Below are positions 10,286 through 19,689 of a stretch of DNA of 64,000 nt, piece after piece; the first letter of the stretch is position 1, and each line of letters starts with the position of its first letter. Origin of the DNA: Eremomyces bilateralis CBS 781.70 (taxonomy: Eukaryota; Ascomycota; Dothideomycetes; Eremomycetales; Eremomycetaceae). The notes below the pieces were generated by a model. It saw only the letters and a list, made by a program, of their open reading frames with translations. It made no database searches and was not told the origin of the DNA. The stretch covers positions 1,084,123 to 1,148,122 of the forward strand of contig NW_022985068.1 of assembly GCF_010015585.1 (NCBI RefSeq), given 5' to 3'. The position numbers and the translations under genes were made by a program.

Positions 10286-13200
10286 TTGATGCTGCTTGGC
10301 AGGCTTAAACGTTACAAACTTCTGCAATCAAAATGGATGGTGCGCATTCATTAGCGCCCGGTTGATTTGCACATCGCCTAACTATTGTCTCGAACGGTTA
10401 GCATTGTACTTTCAAGGAGGGACAAATCCGACTTGAGCCCTTCCCAAGCCCTGATGTGACGATTTCCAACCGCATGCTCCAAATGTACGCGAGGGGGTGG
10501 TACTGAGGAACCAACTAACATTCGCAATGATGATTTCTCACCAAGCATGCTGCAATATCACTACAACCGGGTAGAGCTTGGAATGAGGTCCCTCAACATC
10601 CAAAGGTCTCAGTATTAGACACTTGGACGCGTGCCGAAATATCGAAGTATATGGTCGAAAGAAACTTTTTTTAGGGTTCGAGAGGGAACGATGGAACGAT
10701 AATAGCTTCCGCTTCCTGTAACAATAGGCACGGCCAAGTCAGCTTCCAGGTACATCTCGTTAATTTTTGGAAAGCGGTGAAGTAGGTATTCTGAAGCAAA
10801 TGAAGAGGGCATGCGGTGATAAGCGGAATTCTGATCCGCTTCGCAACATCTAACGCGACAATTCTTCGATTTGGACGAAGTTAAGGGCATCACATCATAA
10901 TATGCGAAAAGAAAGCTGCGCACACCTTGGTTGTATCAATAACACGACTCTGGGGTTCTGGATTACTTCGAGAAGCGCTCCAAAGCTGGCTGGATCAATA
11001 TGCCGTCTAGGACCCTGGTTTCCACAACGGCTGCTGTCCGACCCCGAAAAGGAAATGGAAAAAGCGTGGGACCGATCGAAAGTGAACCCGTCGTTGGTAG
11101 CCAAACGTGACAGCGCCTTGAAAAACAATGAAAGGATCGCGAAAGTGTCGACCAGCAATTGGACTCTATCGACAAGAAAGACCACGGATGAGAAGGAGAA
11201 GAGATTCGCGCTCGTTCATGAACGACGTCTTTGGATGATCGATCCTTGACTCGGTCGGTCTAGCGTTATGCACGATCTCCCCATAGCTAACATTCTTCCT
11301 GGGCGCTGTCCCTCCTCGAAAGTCCTCAAATCCTGAAGTCTAGCACCTAGCAGCTCGCGTCCAGAGTGCTCGTCCTCCCCGGGACCCCGATACGTCGAGC
11401 AGCGCATCCCGCGTCGGCGCATTTTCCCTCCAATCCAACGAAACAGGGGGGAGGGATACACAGTGGGAACCGGAGGCGCCACACCGGCAGGGCATGGGCT
11501 CCTGAGTCCTGCACGTTGCCTGGCTCTGGTTGCTGGGATTTGCCCCTGTCTATCTTCGTGGACACTCAAGTACTCGACAGGCTGCCAGATACGGCAGGCA
11601 GCACGCCTGCAGCAAAGTGCCCAGTTGGGTGAGGGGCCGGATAATGACATGGAGCACCAGATCGAAAATTGGCAAATCGGCCGTCAAGCCGTCAAAAGGA
11701 AATGAATGAGTGCCCCGCTGGCTCCATAATACCAATACCGATCCAACGCCTTGGGGCCACTAATCACTTGACACCGTCACGAACCACAGCCGCGTTATTG
11801 GATCTTTGATGTGTTTCAAGTTTCAACAGCACAAGCCGCTCCAGTCATTGTCTTCGTCCCTTTCAGCCGTCAGACAGTCATGAAGAGCAGCGTGTTTCAC
11901 TGTTTCTCATCAGTGTGGTGCGCCGTTCCAACCGTGATTGTCGTTCAACCTCTGACATGTAGTTATATTACCAGATACTGATATTCGAAAATAGACGCAA
12001 TCCAGAATCCGAGGACAAAACCCCCTTGATTTTTTTGAGGTACTGAAGCCTTCCATCCCAGTCAGGGGACCGTTCGTTAAGGGATATTGCATGAATATCC
12101 TTTCCCGATTGATGATCAATTTCGAGACCGTGCTAAGGCCTAACGACTTTGGTTACTTATGACAAGGGCTGCCTTAGGGGACAAGGGGAGCAACAGCCCG
12201 AGTCGTCCGAGCTCTCCAGTCTAGGCGCCACCAAATTCGTCGCAAGGTTGAAGGGGAATCAGGGTGATCACTCGATCCGGCTCGAAGTTTCACCAGCTGC
12301 CACAAGTCAACGCAGGGGAGCCACTCGTTGCTTTGCAATTTAGAGATATTTCTCTCAACTTATAAGACTCGTTGAGACGAGAAATAGTGTGCAAATCGGA
12401 GGAAGAATCCCATCCAGTCCCTGGCTTTTCGAAATATTCCGTAGAGGATGAGATTTCGAAGCATTGTTTGCGGGCGGGCCCAACTATATGCTCGAGTCAA
12501 GAGATATCCAATGGTTACAAACCATCGGTTGGTGGCTGCCATTCTTGGAGAGCGCGGGTAACTCGCCATCTTCCGGCACAAGCTGCCACTGCGCCGGTGC
12601 CAACATGGCGTTGCTTCGCATCCTGGAAGCTGGATACTACATAGTAACGTAGTACTACGTAAGTTGCTAACGGTCGTGTTCGTTGGAATGGCGCTCGTGG
12701 TATCGGGAATGTATAAGGAATGCCGAATGAGGAGTGAGGACCGATGAAGTGAGGAAGTGATGGTGATGGGAGTGGCATCACATCGGCCTGCCCACGACCT
12801 GCCATTCCCGATATCACCCCCCGGCGCCCACCATAACTGGTCAACGGATCACACGTGAGCCTGTCCGCATGGGATACAGTGATCGCACACTCTCAGTGAG
12901 AACCATGGCCTAACAGGACTCAATTATAGGAGGGGTTAGTTGAAACCCCATGTAGCGGACACGGCCAAAGGAAATAAGCAAAACAGATCGTCACAATGCA
13001 TATGCAGGTTAGATGTGATCAGAACGTGATTGCCAGGCTTCGTTTTCAAATTCGACCAGGCCAGGGATTTAAACGAAGTCTCAGAGATCTAAAGACTCTA
13101 AACCCGACCCTGGAGAGGCTCAGCGGAGAGCCGTAGAGGACGCGAGCAACAGACTGGACTTCGCGATGGAGAGGCGTGATGAACAGAACTTTGTTGAGTT

Positions 13201-13979
13201 GCTAACATTCCGGTGTCGACACTCGACATCGTCCACCCGCGAATTCAACCTGTTTGACTGCGTTGTTTGCTAACACTGTGACCAAGATCCATACATAGTA
13301 GTACATTTGGAAATAATGCCATTGTGCAGAAGCTCAAGACCTTGGTCAAGGGGTCGAGTGCATTCGATATATCGGATCGTAGGCTGGCCTGGGAGCATAT
13401 GGACGGGAGTCGGGACCGGTCTGATAGAATGATGCACATTGCACAGTGCTCTGCAGGTCCCAACGGATGTCGGATAGGGCAAGCGAATAGAAGGGAGCAT
13501 TAGGATATATGACAGTTGATTGAGACTTATATTTGGCTTTCCCATGCAAATAACATGTTCGGCAGTTCAGGCTTGTGCTTGTGATCGCCAGCCTCTTCGA
13601 CTTCATACGGGTAGTTTCACTTATCAGAGTGGCTTTAAGGTGTGGGAGTTCATCATTAGCTGAACAAGTAGAATAATTCCGAATAATTCCGTCTCCTTGA
13701 TTGACTTTTTAACACATCGCATGCCTGATGCCTCCCGTTGGCGGTCGCAGGCCCTGTAGCTGGGGTTTTGGAGATGTTGAAATCCCTTATCGATAAGAAT
13801 TTTTCATCCTCCCCAGTCCCCATCTGATTTCGGCTGGAACACATCAGAGTCTGTGAATACGAACACGCAAGATTGGAATTTGTTAGCCGCATGATTTTAT
13901 GCATACGCAGTAGTCCTGGAAGACTTAATTCTCTTCTATTTCGTTTTATCTTCCCGCCTAACCCATACCGACCGGCGCA
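10286..13979. other. Gene-poor interval upstream of apsA and cns1
   Basis: About 3.7 kb with only short frames that show no family signature, no codon-use bias and no splice chain I could defend. It lies between the 5' ends of leftward apsA and rightward cns1, so it holds both promoters and any leader exon of apsA. Small features seen: a 14-bp perfect palindrome ACGTAGTACTACGT at 12647-12660 and a direct repeat AATAATTCCG at about 13671-13690. No tRNA-like A/B box pair was found by eye. Confidence 0.5.
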
Positions 13980-15371
13980 ATGACATCATCAGAGGAAACA
14001 TTGCCTGTTGCTGCGGTATCACTGAGAATCGATGAGGCCGCTGAGCGTGCAGCTCAAGGGGATGTGAAAGCAGAATTATCTTCTTCCGAAAGTCCTGAGC
14101 AATCCTCAAAGAGTCCAAATACCAAGGATGTTGACCGCGATGCCTTCGTTCCCGCCCTTCCACCGCTTCTGGCGGACGCTGGAGAGAAGTCCATCGACGA
14201 GCAGCTCAAAGACCTTCAGTCCCATCCTATGTTCATGAAATCCCTACCCAATGAACCCAATGAATTTGTCGAAGCTCTCCAGGCTATGGCCTACGAGGGC
14301 ACTCGTGCCGAAGTCGCGGCCAACTTCCGGGAACAAGGCAATGATTGCTTCAAGACGGGCCACTGGCGGAATGCTGCGGAATTCTACACCAAGGCCATTG
14401 ACCACCTGATAAATGGTACGAGTGAAGATGGCCAGAAGAGTGATGAAAAGGGCAATTCCGCACCACAGGAGGAGGAGGTAGAAGAAGCAGAGATCGAGCT
14501 TCCTCGTCTTGAAAACGGGGAGCCGGTACTATCACCTGAAGAGGAGAAGAAGGTCGAACATGCACATTTACTAGCTTGTTTATTGAACCGGTCCTTATGC
14601 AATCTGAAGTTGCAGAACTTCCGATCGGCCTCATTGGATGCTAGACAAGCCCTTGTACTTGACCCATCCAGTCTCAAAGGCTATTATCGGGTTGCATTGG
14701 CGCACTACCATCTTTCCGACCCGAACGGTCCTTCGGCTACTCCCCTAGATCATTTAAAGAGCTCCAAGGAGGCGGCGAATAAAGGGCTGAAGGTACATCC
14801 GAGCGACAGAGACCTGGTAGCCCTGTCCGAGAAGCTTCATGCACGCGAGAAACAGATGTATGACAAGGGGCAGAAGAAAATCCAACAGCAGCAGAAGAAG
14901 TTCACCAAAACCGCTATTCTCAAAGCTGCTCTCACTTCAAGAGGCTGGGTCATAGCGGATACGGGGCAAAGACACGGACGACCGGACCTTGAGGATGCAG
15001 AGATCCGTCTAGACGACCCCAACGACCCGAAAAGCGAGCTAAGCCTTCCATTGCTTGTGCTCTACCCATTAGCAGCGCAGTCGGACTTTTTGAAACAAGT
15101 GTCAGAAGCCACCAAGATCGGTGAAGTTATAGGTACTGTGCTTGAAGAGCGGCCGTTCTGGGATACCAACGCAGAGTACGCCCCCGAAGCCACTGAGTGT
15201 TATGCGGAGAGTGCCAAAGGGAGCATGCTGAAGTTGGGGAGGAAAGTGAAGTTGGAATCGGTGCTTGCTGGCGGAAAAGTGGTGTTGAAGGATGGGATGC
15301 TAACTCTTCATGTCGTCCCTAAATCCGGGGTTGACAGCTGGCTTGAAGAGATTAGAAAAAGACGACAATGA
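13980..15371 (+). CDS. cns1: Hsp90 co-chaperone Cns1 / TTC4 (single exon, 463 aa)
   Basis: An intronless frame beginning at an ATG that follows a CTAAC-containing leader. Residues about 78-110 (QLKDLQSHPMFMKSLP..EFVEALQAM) and the TPR block at about 112-270 (EVAANFREQGNDCFKTGHWR, LLNRSLCNLKLQNFRSASLDARQAL) match TTC4/Cns1; the C-terminal wheel domain (about 340-463) is also present. TPR proteins of this group bind the MEEVD tail of Hsp90, and Cns1 is essential in yeast, where it works with translation elongation factors. An acidic insertion rich in Glu lies between TPR1 and TPR2 (about 150-185). Length matches fungal orthologues. It acts in cytosol and nucleus. Confidence 0.92.
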   Translation: MTSSEETLPVAAVSLRIDEAAERAAQGDVKAELSSSESPEQSSKSPNTKDVDRDAFVPALPPLLADAGEKSIDEQLKDLQSHPMFMKSLPNEPNEFVEALQAMAYEGTRAEVAANFREQGNDCFKTGHWRNAAEFYTKAIDHLINGTSEDGQKSDEKGNSAPQEEEVEEAEIELPRLENGEPVLSPEEEKKVEHAHLLACLLNRSLCNLKLQNFRSASLDARQALVLDPSSLKGYYRVALAHYHLSDPNGPSATPLDHLKSSKEAANKGLKVHPSDRDLVALSEKLHAREKQMYDKGQKKIQQQQKKFTKTAILKAALTSRGWVIADTGQRHGRPDLEDAEIRLDDPNDPKSELSLPLLVLYPLAAQSDFLKQVSEATKIGEVIGTVLEERPFWDTNAEYAPEATECYAESAKGSMLKLGRKVKLESVLAGGKVVLKDGMLTLHVVPKSGVDSWLEEIRKRRQ

Positions 15372-15818
15372 GCGTCTGCCTGAATGTCTCTCAAGTGAGT
15401 CCGGGATGGGATTATCCTATATCCTCGCCGGGGATGATGAGAACATCTTCGCTGGCGCATACGTCCACCCTCATCTACCTTACTCCACATCGATCTCGTA
15501 CGTGTTGGGTTGACCTTCTGGTACAACATCCAACACTTATCAAAGACTAATTGTTGAGCATAAATGCTGCTTATCCCATTGCTGTATGGGTCAGCACAAA
15601 GCAATCTCAAGTATAAGGGCGGCTCTACGCTCTCTACGGACACGTTTGCCTTGATTCTCATTACACCATCATTCAGATCACTTTTGATAATTCCCCACGC
15701 CCGTCGCTCGACAGATCATTTCGCTACGCCCCGTCGCTATGCTCCTCTCCCTTGTCTATACCCGACTGCCTTAGTTGGATCTCCCTCCGCTCTACATCAA
15801 TCCTCGAGACCCTCATAA
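15372..15818. other. Intergenic 3' flank of cns1, left edge of the LINE remnant
   Basis: No gene seen. The left boundary of the LINE remnant cannot be fixed; no target-site duplication was recognised. Confidence 0.4.
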
Positions 15819-17415
15819 TGGTGACGGGAAACAGGACACGCTCTCGCCCCAAAAAGCATACTTCGCGAGATTCCGCGTACTACGAATCGCTCTATGCCGA
15901 CGACCTGACCCTAGCGTTGCGCCCCATCACAGACGCGACCGAACAAGGAGTTCGCAAGGCGTGGAGGAAGTGGACAGAGTATGTGCTCTACGACAGGAAT
16001 TCTCATGGTTCAACTACTTATCGCTCTGATCAGATATTGTTCACTCCGAGTCCTTGACCCGATCCTTATATGCAAGCAGAGAACAAATCCCTCCAGAATG
16101 AAATACGCAAGCTTCAGGAAACCATCATCGACCTTTCTGAGCAGAGAGGCCAGAAATCGAGCCTAACATCATCGTCACCGCCTTCGACTGGTGCTCGGTC
16201 ATAGTCCTCGTTATTCACGGGACGATCATCTATATCGCCGAACAGCTCAGCGTCGTAGCAGAGAATCGCAAATCCAAGTTAGCTACCCGGAGTGAAATCG
16301 ATCTATCTCATTGCTATGGCCCGGTCCCCACGGAGGCATCGAAGATCAAGGAGCGGATGACAACAGCCTTGCATGCATACCAGGTGACCAAGGATGTACA
16401 GCCCGTAGCGATTATCAAAACCAATAGGGACCTTCACCGCGTCCGTGTGGTAGCACGGAATGAGCAAGACGGAGAACCCATCCGTGGAAACCCCCAATGG
16501 CTCGATAGTCATTTCGAAGGCGGGCGATTACGAGGAGAGCAATAGTACCCGGTAAAGGCGGACAGGGTGGACAAGCTCAAAATCATGAATAAAATGCGAA
16601 CGGCCCTCAAGGACGGCTTGGAACAAGAACTCAGTAAAGAAAACCAAGTGACGATCATGAGAATCGCTACACTCGGGAAACCAGCAGCACATAAGCTTTA
16701 CTGCTCCATCGTGGTGTATGTCAAATATAAAGAGGAGGCCGAACGGCTCATCAGCGAGAAAATCATGATTATCTTTGCCGAAGCCGGATTCACGATCCGA
16801 TACGAATACAGACCGAGGGTTACGCGCTGTTTCAAATGTGTCAGGAGTATGGACACCAAGCATACCGGTGTCAGAAAGCTCAATGATGCCTAAACTGCTC
16901 GCAGGAAGGCCACCCGATGTGTATTGCGGACAGCCCACGATGCGTCTCATGCCGGGGCCCCCACAGGGCAGACGACAGAGGATGCCCGGTATACCGTGAA
17001 CAGCTAAGACGGTTATACCCAACCCATAAGTAGGCAGTTCGCCGTGCTGCAGCTCAATATCCAAAGGAGAAAGGAAACATTCTGGAGCGTTCTTAATGAC
17101 GGAAAACTGAAGGAGTTCAGCGCGATTATTATATCAGAACCAAGCGTCTTTCTAGACAGCTCGGGTCGAATCGGCTCATCTCCGATATAGCACCCGGAAT
17201 GGTTTCCGATTCTTCCAACGAACCCTTTGCAGGAGTGGCCTTATATCAGGAGCATGATCTTGGTTGATCGAAGCAAGCCCTTCTGGACGGGTGGGACGAC
17301 TACAAAGACAGGACAGGCAGACTGGTATATGGACCCAAAGAAAAGTGGAAGCCAGACACGGGCTCGTGGCACCAACCATTGCGTATGCCAAGGCCACCAA
17401 GAGACTGGATTATGA
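15819..17415 (+). mobile_element. Tad-like non-LTR retrotransposon (LINE) remnant: ORF1 and start of the endonuclease
   Basis: Pieces in several frames match a Tad/I-type LINE in order. At about 16320-16540 and 16551-16890 is ORF1: NPQWLDSHFEGGRLRGEQ, then YPVKADRVDKLKIM, LGKPAAHKLYCSIVVYVKYK, and a degenerate zinc knuckle starting RCFKC at about 16830. From about 17035 the ORF2 endonuclease start is visible (FAVLQLN-like LQLNIQRRKE, IIISEPSVFLDSSGRI). The homology fades near 17415 and no reverse transcriptase is seen downstream, so the copy keeps the 5' part and has lost the 3' part. The upstream frame 15819-16057 is in the right place for the ORF1 N-terminus but is weaker. Several in-frame stops are present, for example TAG at 16256, 16543 and 17188, each explicable by CA-to-TA or TG-to-TA change, plus frame changes. 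It is inactive. Confidence 0.75.
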
Positions 17416-17815
17416 AAAGGATGTAGCATGACCTCAACGACGTGAGCCTCTATGTCTTTGGCGGTTATTTTCACGGCTTAGTGGTCGACTGCTGGAGAAC
17501 TCTGCAAAGATCTACTCTTAGCAAGCCATTGTTGGCATACCAATAGGCTCGTGTGGTTCTCAGGACATCCGCGTTCCTAGTGCGAGATCCCTTAGACGTC
17601 AGGGTGTCATGGGAGATGTGCCCTAGGGATATCTTTGTTCAGCAGGTGTCCTTGAACAGCAAGTGTCATACTGCCGCAGGTGTCCTAGTACATCAGTCAG
17701 CCACTTTAGCACCAGGACCCATTTCTGGTGCCGTTCTCGTATCTTTAGAAATGACGTCGACGATGTATCTTTTGCATCCTGTTTCCCGGTGAACCCGTCC
17801 CAAAGGGTCCCAAAA

Positions 17816-17842
17816 TTGGGTTCCCAGATTTCGGGAACCCAA
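17816..17842. repeat. Perfect 10-bp hairpin with 7-nt loop
   Basis: TTGGGTTCCC at 17816-17825 and its exact reverse complement at 17833-17842, loop AGATTTC. Just upstream are further GGGTCCC/AACCCG words (17790-17812), so the whole patch is rich in related short inverted words. It lies in the decayed island, past the last recognisable LINE homology. Confidence 0.85.
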
Positions 17843-17984
17843 AGCAGGCGCCGACCACTTCCTAAAATTAGCACCTTTCCCATCCCCCCTCAAATCAGTC
17901 CCTCTTCACCTTGGGGACAGATATACTTACGAATCGTCCTGATCACACCCCCTTTTTGTGAGTTCTGCAAGAATTACGGAGTCA

Positions 17985-18180
17985 AATTGATGGTCGGTAT
18001 GGCCCGATCCATTGAGAAAGCGGCAAAACCAAAGCGCGATAGGACAAACGACAACTTTAAAAAAAGTGTAAATGGATTCCTTCTGCGAGGTGAAAAACTC
18101 CGAGAGAAGTATCATGCCGACGTCTATATTCTTATCCGTCGTGAGCGGGAGCTCTACACCTATAACTCCGGCAGCAGATG
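17985..18180 (+). pseudogene. Remnant of a small MADS-like fungal protein
   Basis: The frame reads ...AKPKRDRTNDNFKKSVNGF, then a short helix, then HADVYILIRRERELYTYNS before a TGA. The layout (basic helix with F/KK, then a cysteine-free D-V-Y-I-L-I-R strand and YTYNS) resembles the MADS/SRF-type small proteins found in multiple copies in Eurotiomycete genomes. After the TGA the same frame continues W-V-L-T-K-Y-E-M, which fits the usual W-P-L-T..E.. continuation, so the stop looks like decay. A GTAAGT donor follows at about 18208. The family assignment is by pattern only. Confidence 0.35.
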
Positions 18181-18394
18181 ATGGGTTCTAACCAAATATG
18201 AAATGGTAAGTAATATCCCGACGGAACTAGTGACGATTGGACTTGATAACTGGGAATGGTTTTCTGTCAGGATTGCAGTTTGGGACATCTGCTGCTCGGC
18301 CATCAGACGCATCTGAAATGATGGCACACTTTCCTGGATCTACTCAACTTCCTGCGAAACCCCCGCGTCCATTCGATTCAATCAATCGAAGAGC

Positions 18395-19432
18395 ATGGAG
18401 AAAGTCAAGAAAGACGCGTCAAAATTCAGGCCAATCTTACAGGACCTGGACGCCAATCAGGTCTACCTCCTCCACGTTGACCGCCATCCGGTGCCACACA
18501 AAAAGATCATCTTCTTCACAGCGGTGCTCATCAATCTGACCGTCCTCGCACTGCTCATCGGACGTGTCGTCTACGTCTTCCCTCTGTACCGGGCCATTTT
18601 GCTTGGACGAGAGTGGGTACCGGACGCGCAATCGTCAACCACCTCCATCATCATTCGGCGGACCTTCTCCCTTCTCATCGACTCGCCGTTGATTCAATAC
18701 GCCTGGCGATGGCCATACACCTTCTTCCTCGAACGATTGCATGGGCAATGGACCAACCCTGCAGCATGGCGCCTGGTTTCTGACTTCCGCCTGTCGGAAC
18801 TGGTTGTGCGCAAATCTCGAAACTGGGGTGCCAAAGACGTCAGAGCTTCTATTGATGAGAGCCCATTGTTCAAATCGCGGGTGTTCCCGTTTGCTTCGGA
18901 TCGCTATTTGCGAGAGAAGACTGGATACTTGATGCAAGGGAAGGGTTAGGATCTGGATTACGCCACGATGATTTGGTCGACGCGGGCCAAGTTGGAGATG
19001 GATTCAGATCGGCCCGTCCTGCTGGTGCCTGACAGGAAGGGTGCATGGGCGGCGCATTCATTGGAGTAGCGCTGGCGGTTCCGACACCTCAATTCCTTGT
19101 CCATTCACGCGTCAGCATCGTGGGCCGCGCAGATCAACTGGCCAGGCCTCCTTCGGTGCGTGTCCGCCGCATGATGAGATGGCCTTGATCTGGACGGCGC
19201 CGGCATCTTATGCATTCATGGTTAACCACGGCCCCTCGTTGGCCATGTCCGGTAGCCGAGGACCTTAAGGCAAGGAACGTGGTGCATGACATCAGGGGAT
19301 AGCACTTCCAAGGTCGTCATGGGTGTTGGTCGGCGAGGTCTCGCCATGATCGCGCACAGGATGGGTGAGAGAGTCGACGCCGGATACGAAGTTCACGATT
19401 GCAGTCATCAGCGGGAAACAACTCTAGTTTAA
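18395..19432 (+). pseudogene. Broken gene for a conserved fungal membrane protein
   Basis: The first 184 codons are open and look like a real protein: MEKVKKDASKFRPILQDL, a hydrophobic segment (IIFFTAVLINLTVLALLIG), WRWPYTFFLERL and SDRYLREKTGYLM. I recall this arrangement from conserved fungal membrane proteins of unknown role, but have no functional name. Then TAG at 18947 interrupts ...GKG-stop-DLDYATMIWS, TAG at 19067 interrupts HSLE-stop-RWRFRHLNS, a frame change follows at about 19110-19200, and TAG at 19300 interrupts DIRG-stop-HFQGRHG. All three TAG codons are consistent with a former TGG (Trp). The tail ends at a TAA at 19430. With at least three stops and a frameshift the gene is dead. 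Confidence 0.7.
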
Positions 19433-19689
19433 GAGGGTTTGTTCTCATGATTCTAATCGTAGCATTGGTATAATCGTAATGAACCCCGTTGCTGAACCCC
19501 GACTACTCGTACATAGACACACCAGCCTGGAGTGATACAGCCGCGGCTCGTCCATCACTTTGGACAACATTTTGGCCTCCACGCCAGCTTCTGCATGGTT
19601 TGGCAAGAGCGACACACCAGCAGTGGAAGCCGCAATGTGCTGATCGGCCTTGCCGCTTCAAGGATACTGCTTGAGACTCTTCACGAGTA

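Noticed and set aside
11216-11650. Leftward 144-codon frame and overlapping frames at 11.3-11.7 kb
   Set aside because: High Arg/Pro/Cys content typical of antisense GC-rich noise; three overlapping frames are open at once and none has homology.
15372-19689. LTR retrotransposon or DNA transposon in the decayed island
   Set aside because: No long terminal repeats, integrase, capsid or transposase signature was seen; the LINE remnant explains the transposon-like frames.
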